The notes under the pieces were generated by a model. The model was given only the letters and a program-made list of their open reading frames with translations. It was not told the DNA's origin and ran no database searches. Below, piece by piece: positions 35,790-47,050 of a stretch of 64,000 nucleotides of DNA. Both the position numbers and the translations under genes were made by a program. Position 1 is the stretch's first letter; the number at the start of each line of letters is the position of its first letter. Location of the stretch: NCBI RefSeq assembly GCF_963678975.1, contig NC_089276.1:31512368-31576367 (forward strand), written 5' to 3'. Origin of the DNA: Dysidea avara. Taxonomy: Eukaryota > Porifera > Demospongiae > Dictyoceratida > Dysideidae.

Positions 35790-37744
35790 ACAGGGTATGT
35801 ATGTGCGATATTGTTTGTAAGCTTACATGGAGCCACACCCACTAATCAGGTATGAGTTTTAGGCTAGTCTTGCAGCTGTTAACTTCTTTCGTGAGCCTCA
35901 CCCACTTGCATACAGTGTATGTGGGTTCACACTAATTTAAAGGTGTGTTTAAGTTTGGACTGCAGTGCCACAAGGTATGAAGATAATAATTTATTAGCAA
36001 TATTAAAATTTGTGATAATTCACCAAATTTAGTTTACTGCCAAATTTAATTGTTATACAGTATACTATCACATGTGATCCCAGACCCAGATATTCAATAG
36101 AGCAGGTAAGACCCACTTGACCCAGACAAAATGCGACCCAAGTAACCCAGATAATCCGGATGACCTCCCTGCTGGTAACGAAGTGGCTGCTCTGGTTTTT
36201 ATGAAAGCTAAGGTTGAATGAAGTAGTGTAGCACTATTTTGCTTGTAAAATTTCAGTTCCATGCCAAAACTTTGCTGTAGGAAAGTCTCAAGCCATTTCT
36301 TTTTGAGTTCAATACTTGTACTGGCTTATTCCTCATAGTTAATATCTGCCAAGTGTATAAATCCCAAAACAGTGGATTAATGATATTGTGCATTGTAGTG
36401 TGTAGTTATCGAGGGTATCTGTTTGACATGAAACTGTGTATTTTCTGTATAATTCATCGACAGGTTACTGTTGTGCATGCACGAGACCAGAGTAAGTTAA
36501 AATTACAAAAAAAGGAAGCTGTGGTGTAGTTGTTGTTGACTGATATATGTGATTTGTTGCTTAGTAACCTAATATTTTTATTTTTTATACCTCCAGTGTC
36601 ATTCTGTCGTGTGTCAACGATGATGTCACCTACTCCAAGAGACCAGCATAACTATCGGTTGATAAGAAGATCTTTATATATATATTCATCAAGTGGCTAT
36701 GGTAGATGATCACTAATCATCCGCCTCCTACCCCAGTGTGTCTGTATTGCCTTTGTCCCAAACTGTGATATGGAGACAGGGTAGGGTCAAGCTAGCTATC
36801 CTTGCAGTGTAGCCTTGCAAATTAGCAACAAGTGTACTGTATACGTAGGTGGGGAAATTTTCTAAATTATTTTATAGTCGTATCATCCTTTAGTTCAGGG
36901 GGAGGGGGAGAGCCATTGTTCCATAGTCAGGCTTTCTAATAGTTGATGGTATTTCATTGTTTTCATCATATGTTTCTTATGAGGGAGCGATTGTCTTAAT
37001 GGTCCACCCACCAATAGTTAGTAATGTCAACATAAGAACATTGTAAGACATGTTAGCCACACCCCACTGCAGTTGAGAGTTTTTTGGCAAGGTGGTACAC
37101 AAAAAAAATTAGAGCTTAATCTTCTGTAAAGCAGAAAGCACTTTTCAAAATTTTTCTTGTGGTTACCATAATAGCTAGTTGTGCAGTTCAATGTGAAGCA
37201 CCCATATACATTTGATACTGCGAACCACACTCTATGTTCTTGTACCAGTACATGTGCTAGCCATTTGTTTGATAGGGTATTAATATTCATGGTTCTATTT
37301 TATTGGCAGCAATCACCTCTATTGGGACTGTCCAAACTCTTAAAAGTACTTTTATTGAATCAGCTGACCCATTTGAGTAAAAATGCTAATTAGCTGTGTA
37401 CAAAGTTTTCAACATTGAGTCCAGCAATTTGTTAAAAATCACTTCACACTAGTACTCAATTTACAAAGTTTTCAGTGATATTTAATTTGAATTACTTCCT
37501 AATATAATCATTTGATGACTATTTTCTATATAGGGGGACATGTCCCCAGATCCCCTAGCTACAGCATGCTGAGTCACAATAAGAACCCCTCAACTAGCCA
37601 GATTGCTACATTTATTCTTGCTACCTCTTTGCCCCCCATAGGCTCTCTACCTCTTATGTTTTAAGACACAATTATACCAGTTTGAAAATGTGAGATAACA
37701 TCCAATTACAACAGATTTCTTACAGACATAATATTATTGTACAA
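35790..37744. other. Non-coding 3' part of the MULE
   Basis: Between the left terminal repeat and the transposase stop codon. No ORF with a motif. Around 36075-36165 short ACCCAGAT/GACCCA words recur. Presumably 3' untranslated sequence and spacer of the minus-strand gene. Confidence 0.45.
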
Positions 37745-40700
37745 TTACCACTTGCCAGCATTCTGCTGGCCAACACGTATGGCATTAGATAAGTTGTGTT
37801 GTCGTTTGCCCTTGGGTTCTTTTCGTATTGTCATCATGTACCTGCCACACTGTTTTCGTGGTACCAGTCTTCTCTGATTCTTTGATGGCCGTCCCTTAGG
37901 AGCAGGTTGTTTCCCTCTTGTCCCATACTTTCGACGTCCAGCAGCACTTGCTTGGATTGGTATACGAATACCATGCCGTATACTTTCAGAATTTAAACAA
38001 GCAGATTTTCCAGTACTGATCTTTCCAAAGTTATGAAAAGAGGAAGCAAGGACAGCATCGGATTTGGTTCTATTATACTGATCAATGAACTTTTGGATAC
38101 CAGTATTAAATTGGGGATCATTCTCTTTCAACTTCTCAGAAATGTCGAAAAACACTTCTTTAAGAGCATTTTTCATTGACTCGTTCACATCACCATTTTC
38201 TTTTTCATGATAATCTACTGGACCATCTTGCTCATCAACAATTACATCCTCTTTAGCACTCTCTCTTATTACTGCCCAGCATGTCTCTTGTTCTGCCTTC
38301 CCTTTTACCTCTTCGCCTTCTAGATTATGAGACATATCAGTATAGAATTCTATGTTCTGTTCAGCTTGACCACCAATAGCAATGTATGCTAGTTGTTTTC
38401 TTGAAGGTGCATGCATGGTTGGAATAAAATTTAAAGATTTGTGATGGTAGTGAAGCACAACTGCTGCTTGATGACTACATGGTGAGCCATCTTTTCCACG
38501 CTTGCAGCTACAAATACCAAATGCCATATCTACATGGTAAGTATCATCAGGATTTCTACTGCTTTTGACAATAAAAATATCTTCACTAGATTGTGATATG
38601 TATCCCTTAGGTATTTTCGATGCATTTAAACCCCGATATTTGACAGAAATGAAACAATCCAGACGATTGTCGGCTACACTTAGTAGTCTGCGCTGGTGGT
38701 AAAGTTCAAAAGCTTCAGTAACAAATTCAAACATCTGTACCAAATTATAGGCCTTTACTCTTTTGAAAACCAATTCTTTCAATATACCTATTGAGGCTTC
38801 GGAATAGTTATTTGTGTGATTTCCCCTAACACAAAGATCTTCTCGATAAGATAATGCCCACTCTTTGCAGTCAGAGTACAATGATTCCATATGCTTCAAA
38901 AAATGGGGGTACTTTAAAGCTGTCTCATTTTTCTTAATATCCTTAACATTCTGTTCAAACTCTTGTTTTGTAGAAGCAAAAACAACTTTCTTTATCAAAC
39001 CAATTAAAATACTTCGATCATTGTGTTGTATTTTGTTTTTACCTTCCCACAACCAAGTCCATCTTCTTTGGAGAAAATGAAAAACACATAAAAGCTGTGT
39101 TGATTTGGGCCACATTTTACCAAGGGCTCCTTTTTCTGTTGCACTATCATCAGTCATTACCACTTTTGGGCCATTACTCACACCATTACCATAAAATGCT
39201 TGCGTAGGCAGGACATCTTTAAGCATACACAAACCTGAATAAATCGTTGACAACTTTTCATCGGATGTCATAAGTACTGCTAATGGTATCCCCCCTGCTG
39301 GATGACTGGTTGACAAGATAAATAATGCTGTATTAAATCTATCTAGAGAAGAGGTGGCATCACAATACACTATTTCAGCTGCTTGTGGAAGACTAGCATG
39401 TGCTCTAGCCATCAATGGAGTACAGAGGGCTAAAACAAAAGGTTGACTTCATTCTCGCTTCCGACGTTTAGGTTTGGGTTTAGGTGTGTCAGAGTCACAG
39501 TCATTTTCTTTATCACTATCATCAGTTGTATTGCCACCAGCTGCATCGTCATCATCTAAACTGCTTGATTTAAAGGGCTGTAGTTTTGCACAGCCACCAT
39601 GATCTTTCCACTTTTCGTTGTATAATTGAATTTCATGTTCTAACTGCTTAAAGAGGCTCTCTCCATTATCATCACCTAATTCATTTTGTCTCCAAGTGTT
39701 GAAAAGACGATACACATCTTGTTTAGTGGGATTAAGTGCTCGATCAGCAATTTTTCTCTGAGTATCTCCAGACTGATTGGTCAGTAAAAGTGTTTCATAG
39801 TAAAAGCGTGCTGATGATGCTGAATGTCCCATTTTAAACAAAGATATGTACTTTTCTTTTGTCTTATCTAGTACTGGCCTAAAGCCTAAGGCTTGTGCTG
39901 ACTCTGTGGAATGATTGTGATCAAAAGTCAACTTCACTAGAGTGTGATACTCCTGGAGATTGCTAGCTTGTGGACGCTTCATCAGTAATGATTTTGGAGG
40001 AATTTGAACTGTAATTAAAAGTTTGGATGCACACTTAGTTTTTTTATTCCGTATATCGGAAACTAAACTTACAGATTTTCTTTTTGAAGAACTGGATTGA
40101 GCTAACTGCTTGCTAGTAAGCTTTTTCTTAAAGTGTTGACAGTGCATGTCAACTTTATATTTAACTCGTTTCATTTGTAGTTTGTATGTTCTGGTAACAC
40201 GGTAAGTACACTTACTATGGCACTGAAAGTCTTTAAGCCATTGTGATACACTCCCTTCTTTTTGTAGATTCATTCGAAACTGAATATGAAACTTTGGTGT
40301 ATGGCATGTGCTATTGGGTAATTTAGTGTATTCTTCTATCAAATAAGAATATTCTTTTGGAAGAATACACTGCAGTTCAAAAGGTAATTCATTCCACTCC
40401 TTTGGGACATAACTGATTTGGAAGCTATCATCTGAATCATCTTCGTCACTTGATAAGCTGTCATTTACCAATTTTCTACTGACTTCTGAATAGTCAGATA
40501 GTTCTTTAGATTGGGATGTAGGCATTACAAGAGCATCTGAAAGATGACTGACAGTCAAAGTATCTTGATCACTTGACACTAGCTGAGATGTTGAGCTTTT
40601 TATAGGTGAATGTAACTGTATATAAGTGTCTACATCAACTAAATTCTGCTTAAGATTTTGTTTGCACTTGTGTGCATCATCTAAATGCACCAACCACCAT

Positions 40701-43700
40701 AATATAGGTTGAAAATGTTAAAATACATGGACGTACCAAGTTGTATCAATGATAATGTCAATTCCTGTTTAATACGGTGACGTATCGCTCCCATTGAGTC
40801 CTAAATTGAACAAAGTAAATCAACAGTGATGCAATAATTGATTTACACCTGTGTAAAAGACATCGGTAGACTTAAAAGCAGGCATCTTGCATACTACGTA
40901 AATGAAAAGCAAGTGCCACACATAAATACACAGCATTGCATACAAACTCCATACCTCAAGTAGAAATATACCGCAGTCAACAGAATTAGTTTGCTTAGGA
41001 ATTCCCTGAATATCATTATCATATGTGATACCCAATTAAATACCAGTACACTTACATCAGCAGTTTTGTAAATCCAATCATCTTTGGAAATATAATGCCT
41101 TTTGAAGAAAAACTCCCTATCATAGAAAGAATAAAATTAATGTGGACACTCACTGGAAGGGGCTATGCACTCAAGAATGTTGAAGCCGTTTAAGAATTTA
41201 ACTGGCAGTGAAATCACAAATATTATGTAAAAATTCATATGGATACACAAGTCCCGATAATAGCTATGTGGGAGAACAATAATACAGCAGCACTCTTATT
41301 GCAATAAAAGACAATTACCAATTCTCTCTACTACAATGTATCACCTTTATCATGATGTTAGGCAGTTCAGGATACATTCTAAGCTAGTTCACCTGGCTTG
41401 TAATCAGTTTACAAGGTCAGCAAAACAAATTTCACCATTTTAATGGCACATGCTCATTGCGATGAAACGTTTGTTACGATTATATTTAAACAACTTCACA
41501 ATGTAAACAATCTGAGCACATAATGCTTTTAAATCATACTGTACCTGAGAAGGCTAAAATAACAAGTATCTTGTCCACTACTATAGGAACCTATTGAATC
41601 ATAGTATATCATTCTTTTTAAACCAGGCGCACGCCCACAGCCGGCCGAAGGCCGGATGTGGGCGTGCGCCTGGTTTACTGTAATTGTTTCCGTAAAAGTG
41701 TGTGTGTGTACCTATCTATCTACCTATGTACCTATCTACCTATGTTTGTCCGTACGCACCCACGTGAGCAAAATCGTTTAATAACGGTGAAAGCAGCTTT
41801 TACGTAAGAAGTAAAAGTGAAATGAAGTCTGTATTAAACTTCTGCACAGGTGAACTTTGCTCTGAGGTGGTTTCTTTTCGGCGGACTGAAATACGGGTGT
41901 GGTGACTTTCCTCAGACTACCTTCCCCTTGAGGTTTTCAGGCATTTAGCAACTGAAAAACAACGGTGCAGGCCTCGTACACTGCCAGGAATAGCCTATCG
42001 CTTCGAGTTGAAAGGAGGCGTATCCCTTACTTACGCGAACGAAATGAAGAGCAGCTTTGAGGCTTTGTCGAGAGAATTTGTGGGAAAAAACACGTTAGTC
42101 ACACTATAAAACAGTTTAGAAGATAGTTTTGTGCGTAATATGTTGGTAAAAGCGGTTTATTTAACAAACGCTTCCTTAGCAGTGCATAGCAACGTAATTG
42201 AATGAATTACGAATGTTTCATGAATTACGAGAAATAGCTAATTATATTATTGCACAACCCAAACTACCATATTGTAAAGTAGTAATACATAGTTGGTTAA
42301 TTCATAGTAGTATATACTGTCTATAGTTATTCCAGATGAGTTAGCTAGCTGCATGGCGCCTGGTTTTTAGAAGTAGCACAACATCAACTTGTTTCACTTG
42401 GCCTAATTACCTGTGTAATTACAATGGAAACACTTAATAGAACAAATAAAGCCATACCATCATAGTCCAATGGTTTCCTTCATTAAATATAGCCAAAACA
42501 AATTCTGCATCACAAAAATTAACCTTTAGATTAATTGAAATGTGACATGCGTAATAGTAATTGACAAGCTATGTACCTTAGAATACCATGACTCTACACC
42601 AGAATATCCCGTCGCAAGCATCTTGGTTGTAAAAAAGTTACTTAGTACACAAACTGTCATTTTAACCTACAGAAAAATTAACAATAATTGTCACAGATGC
42701 ATGTGCTGTATAATGTAGCAACCACAGTTTGGTAAACGAATCACATATCAACATAGATTGGCAGTACATGAAACTTGGGCATCTTGTTATGTTACTAAAC
42801 ATGGTGGAAGCAAGCAAAGCAAAGAGAAAAACTACAAATTGATTGAGTAGATATATAACATTTGTCACAAACCCATTCCTTGGACACTGTAGATAATAAA
42901 AAACAATTCAGAAATCACAGGCGTAGCTAAGCAAACCATGCATGTATGTTTTGTTGTGTTCTTTCAATACTTTTGGATACAAAGACTACAAAACTGGTAT
43001 GATTGCTTGAATATCCTAACTAGTTTCTTAGTAACGTCACAATTTTAAACTAAATTCAATAGAGTTGCTAAGGCTGTGCTTTATTTAATAGAATCATTAC
43101 TGACACTAAATGTCCTGCGAAATGGTTATATAGTATAATATTTACTGCTGCTATGTATGCCCTTAACTTGGTACTGATTTTTGTGACCCTACATGGTTAT
43201 TGAATCTTATCATAACCTTATAATAATGTGAGAGTATCCAGCACTGTATTAAAACAAAACGCACTGGGTTGTTATAATATGCAATCTTCATCATCACCAA
43301 AAGGTGATAATTTGCTTCAAGGGCTACAAACACACAATAGCTTTATAATAATAATGTGTTTAAAGTAAGTAATCATGCACAGTACTCAGACACTTTATTT
43401 CTCAGTGCGCATACTATACATGTGGCCAATGGAAGATGCAGCAATTTCTCTCGATTATGAGGATGAAGAACACAGCAGAGACAGAAGTTTGATGTAGTAA
43501 GGAATCAGTATAACGAATGACCATGTGGGAAGAGAATCTGCATGTGGGCGTGAAATGGGATTTTCTTGGAGTGGCCTAATCAGTGACAGCTCTTCAAAGC
43601 TGTAGCAAGCGAAACACGCCTCATATCTAACCAGTGACATCAAATGTACAGGTAGTATATTGGGCGCGTGATGCCGTTTCCAATTTCTATTAAGAATTTA

Positions 43701-44111
43701 AGAGTCGTATATCCATGTTTTCACACAGTACAGAATCAGTATACGATAGTGTAACTGTGCTTTATAGATTGGTACAAACAATTATTTTTCAATGCATGCT
43801 TATAGTTAGCTACACACAAAATATTCCTCAGACAATACAGGAAAGAGATCAGTTTACCTAGAGTGCCTGTTAATTAAGTTATCGAACTTACTGCTTCTAG
43901 CACACAAGATCTGAGGAGTTCGAGGTATCTAGTTATAACCTAGGTGTAAAATAAAATAACAATACACTATTGGTATACTATATTGTACCTTATCTGAAAT
44001 GCAGTCATGTTCATTTAATCTTTGCCAGTCTTGAGGCGAAAGATAGTCAAACCTTACATCGGAAGATGCCTGATCAGTATCAGAATCAGATAGTAATATT
44101 ACTCGCTTCAT
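37745..44111 (-). CDS. Spliced Ulp1 (C48) protease-MULE transposase fusion
   Basis: Predicted exons with matching phases: 43989-44111 (ATG; LSPQDWQRLNEHDCISDK), 43892-43939 (VITRYLELLRSCVLEA), 42577-42666 (SNFFTTKML, GYSGVESW), 42458-42523 (EGNHWTMM, catalytic His), 41545 to about 41616 (MIYYDSIGSY, catalytic Asp), 41056-41116, 40955-41005 (NSVDCGIFLLE, catalytic Cys), 40849-40893 (YARCLLLSLPMSFTQ), 40737-40800 (MGAIRHRIKQEL), then 40680 onward. The last junction joins in phase to a long exon. That exon has an N-terminal Cys/His-rich region (CHSKCTYRV and VDMHCQH), acidic linkers, the MULE DDE core (QPFVLALCTPLM, VYCDATSS, VVMTDDSATEKG), a SWIM finger (CSCKRG and CSHQA) and a basic tail. An in-frame TGA at 39449-39451 interrupts it just before QPFVLAL. 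The acceptor of the Asp exon is unclear because a MITE abuts it. Ulp1 domains cleave SUMO-type conjugates; their role in transposition is unknown. Confidence 0.8.
41620..42366. mobile_element. MITE in a transposase-gene intron, with GC-rich hairpin end
   Basis: Outer ends AAACCAGGCGC and GCGCCTGGTTT; TTTA borders both sides if the ends are taken as AACCAGGCGC. The left end is a 57-bp hairpin (41620-41676) with 27-bp arms, one mismatch and a GAA loop, far more GC-rich than its surroundings. CTATCTAC-type tetranucleotide repeats lie at 41709-41745. The element lies immediately 5' (in gene sense) of the exon with the catalytic Asp and may have displaced its splice acceptor. Confidence 0.7.
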
Positions 44112-44124
44112 CTATAGAATAAAA

Positions 44125-44406
44125 ATTTCGTCACGACTAAGAATAGCTAGCTAGTTCAATTAATGCCCACTCGTATTATTCGTGTATACATGCTATCAAT
44201 ACTAAATATTACCACTTACACGTACGTTAAAGTGTAAAACTCACTATTACAGTACAATAGCATAAACGTGCAATGTTGGACACTTACCCTGTAACAACAT
44301 ATAATACCGCATAATTCAGTATAGCTCTAAAAACGCGTAGAAAACTATTTCGAAGTTTTTTTCAAAGTATTGCAACCTCGTCCAAAAAAAAAATCCGCCC
44401 GGAGCG
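44125..44406. repeat. MULE right terminal repeat, inner part
   Basis: Inverted partner of about 35525-35789. It lies just upstream of the fusion gene's ATG (44111) and so probably contains its promoter, as terminal repeats of Mutator elements do. No TATA box was singled out. Confidence 0.8.
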
Positions 44407-46250
44407 GACCAGAATTTTATTGTTGAGGAGCGCGTATCCAACTAAAATAATTTCGGTGCGCTTGCAAGGGATACAGGACGTGGACTCTGTTCTTAATTTG
44501 CACTCAGGGCACGATTGTCTACTGATATCCAGAGTGGCTGATGGTGATTTCGAAGCAAATATAGTCGTATACTGGTATATACACAAGTTTGCGAAGCGGA
44601 AACGTAGCGTATTACAAGGACTGGATACTCTCACCGTAGCAAACAATGGTGGCGAGATACAAGCTAGCTACTGTAAGACTGATCACAAATAATATACCTG
44701 GACTGATCTACATACCGTACGCAAGGAAATTTATACGCGAGAGAATTTGACGAATCGGGTTTGATTAGGCCACTCCAAGTCATACCTTAGTTTCTGGTCA
44801 CTCCCAAGCCTACAAATGGATGCGGGCGGGCGGATGATCAGGACTTCAGGACTATAGACTCTACTGTGACAATATACTGTATGGTATTATTATTTGCTCA
44901 ATTTAGCAAATTCATGTTGATTTTATACTTAACCAACAACATAAGTAGTTGTGCTTCGGCAAAAAATGCACTAGGAAAGTTGTTGATGGATCATGGCTAG
45001 CTAGCTATACACTGATGTATAGCATTTAAGTATATATTTATTTATTTATTTAGAATATACTATAGGAAATGTTTTGCTCATGTAGCTACTTATGCTTTCC
45101 AAGTGAAATAAATGTCTCATTAGCTATGTCAGGAAAGTATTACTATGACTTATAGCTAAGTTGTTCAAATGATCATGATATACAATGAAATTTAACTTCT
45201 ATTTTCACATCAGAAATTCTTCATTCAAATGTAAAGTCTTAGCCCACTAGCTATATGTTTCCAGCCTTCTATTCAGTAACCTTGAGAAAAGTAACTGTCA
45301 AAGTTTTGAGTCATTGAGTGCTCCAGACTACTGTTTTTTAGTGATCATCTGAGAATGTTTAAACTATAAGGATTTCTACTTGCCCATCTAATTTTAGTTA
45401 TGGAAAAGTTTAAGTTTAAGCTCACCAAATGTTGCCGGCTTTCCATACCCCTGTAGTGTTCAGTGATAAGGAATTTGAAGTTACTAGACTAGTCATTAGA
45501 GGACTACATTTGAATTATAAAGTTAAAGCTATGGCCCATCTGCATGGACTAGTAGTTAATGCTACTGAAATTACTTTGGTTACAGAAGCATTAGTAACAG
45601 TTATAATCTGAACAGCTATATAATCAAGGACAAAACTAGCTATAGTTAGAAACATTTTATTAGTGTGGCATATATACCTAATATTAGAGTTAAGAGTAGT
45701 GTGACTGCTCTATTGGAAACCCTGAATGCTCTATTAGAGTATATCGATCTTTTGCAGTAAAAAAATAAGTGTCTTGCTGGGTCACGTGCACTTAAGCACC
45801 TGTAATATTAATAATAGTCCTCATAAACTAGGGTTTCAGGTTTACCATGCGGGCGGGTGACCAGAAACTAAGGTTTGACTTGGTGTGGCCTTAGTCAAAA
45901 TTTTCTTAAGTCTAAATTTCCTTGCGTACGGTATGTATACAGATCATTCCAGTTAGTTATATTATCTATGACCAGTCTTGGCTAGCTTGTATGTCGCCAC
46001 CATTGTTAGCTACGGTGAGAGTATCCAGTCCTTGTAATACGCTACGTTTCCGCTTCGCAAACTTGTATAAATACCAGTATACGACTATATTTGCTTCGAA
46101 ATCACCAGCCACTCTGGATATCAGTAGACAATCGTGCCCTGAGTGCAAATGAAGAACAGAGTCCACGTCCTGTATCCCTTGCAAGCGCACCGAAATTTAT
46201 TTTAGTTGGATACGCGCTCCTCAACAATAAAATTCAGGTCCGGTCCGGTC
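44407..46250. repeat. Palindrome inside the MULE right end
   Basis: Arms of about 340 bp (44407-44750 and 45905-46250) are inverted copies. They begin AATTTTATTGTTGAGG next to GGACC/GGTCC words and converge on a centre now occupied by a PIF/Harbinger MITE. Each arm has an open frame of 74-90 codons reading outward to inward (shared words QGIQDVDSVL and DCLLISRVA). The arms differ by an in-frame one-codon indel (VADGDF versus VAGDF) plus a few substitutions. No domain recognised; possibly a nested foldback element or a captured host exon. Confidence 0.75.
44768..45890 (-). mobile_element. PIF/Harbinger-type MITE, 1,123 bp, copy 2
   Basis: Same length and nearly the same sequence as 33364-34486, inverted relative to it. 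Flanked by TTA on both sides (44765-44767 and 45891-45893). It sits at the centre of the palindrome in the MULE right end. It must postdate that palindrome and, given the identity, it is young. Confidence 0.88.
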
Positions 46251-46287
46251 CGGTCCGTTCCGGGTTTTAACGAAGGCCCAAATATTT

Positions 46288-47050
46288 GATGAGGTAAAAT
46301 TTTGACAAATCAGATGATCAAGCATTTTGATGAGTAAAATTTTGACAAAATGGTTCAACAGTGTATTGCTTTTGCACTATAACACAGTGTTTGTACATTC
46401 AATGTGGTATTAAGTGCACATTGTGTGGCTACACTGAACTCATGTTTAGTGTTTTTTACCCGGAATGTAGGCAAGCAGTTGTCCTGAGACAATAAATCAT
46501 CCAAACATCATTGCTCAGAACAAAATTAACTGAAAACTCAGTGGCATTATGGCACTACTATTACTTTAAAAAACTGAGTAAACTTAATAAACCAAGACGG
46601 AAACAAATCTGACTGCATGAGCAGCTGCATATCTTGACACGAAATTTCCCAAACTGGTTATAGAATTCTAGATCTTAACAACCACATGCGCATGTTTGTG
46701 TGGCGGGTAGCTATGTATGTCTTATTTATTTTCCCCTTTTACTCCTTGCATTGCCACACCCACTTTTGTTGTTAATGTTAATACCCCCATCTGTGTGTCC
46801 AAAGCCTATATTATTATTAGTTTTGTAACTACACACATGCATTAATGACATCTACTGCTAGCTAGTTTCTACGCGTACTTGTATTCATTATATGTTTCAC
46901 GCCCACTCTTTATGCCGCGCACGAGATGTGCCGATGTCATTATGCGTATTTGGGAAAACATTTAAGTATTTCTAAGAAATAGCTGGATAGATCATCATTA
47001 AGGCTTCGATTTAATTTGCTTGCGAGTTTTTAATTCAGCTGCAGTGTACC
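46288..47050. other. Upstream region of the coiled-coil gene
   Basis: No other gene. Presumably holds the promoter and 5' leader of the gene starting at 47051. No TATA box is obvious near the start, and a GC-richer patch lies at about 46905-46935. Confidence 0.4.

Larger units (their letters stand above)
35494..46278 (-). mobile_element. Complete Mutator-like element (MULE), 10,785 bp
   Basis: Both ends start GGCCTTCGTTAAAACCCGG and match perfectly for 25 bp. An exact 9-bp duplication CAAATATTT lies at 35485-35493 and 46279-46287, the duplication length typical of Mutator. The left terminal repeat runs to about 35789. Its partner on the right (about 44125-44406) is displaced inward by a 1.85-kb palindrome with a PIF/Harbinger MITE at its centre. 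The element encodes one minus-strand gene with Ulp1 protease, MULE transposase and SWIM domains. One MITE (41620-42366) is nested in that gene. Confidence 0.92.

Noticed and set aside
41699-41745. TGTG/CTATCTAC tract as a CRISPR-like or regulatory array
   Set aside because: Simple tetranucleotide microsatellite inside a MITE, without unique spacers.
44420-44692. 90-codon ORF in the palindrome arm as a host gene
   Set aside because: It is mirrored in the other arm and lies inside the MULE terminus. It has no start context or splice partners that can be supported, so it is kept as a property of the palindrome.
45429-45611. 60-codon ORF identical to 33643-33825
   Set aside because: Identity is explained by the two near-identical MITE copies. 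There is no known motif and MITEs normally do not code.
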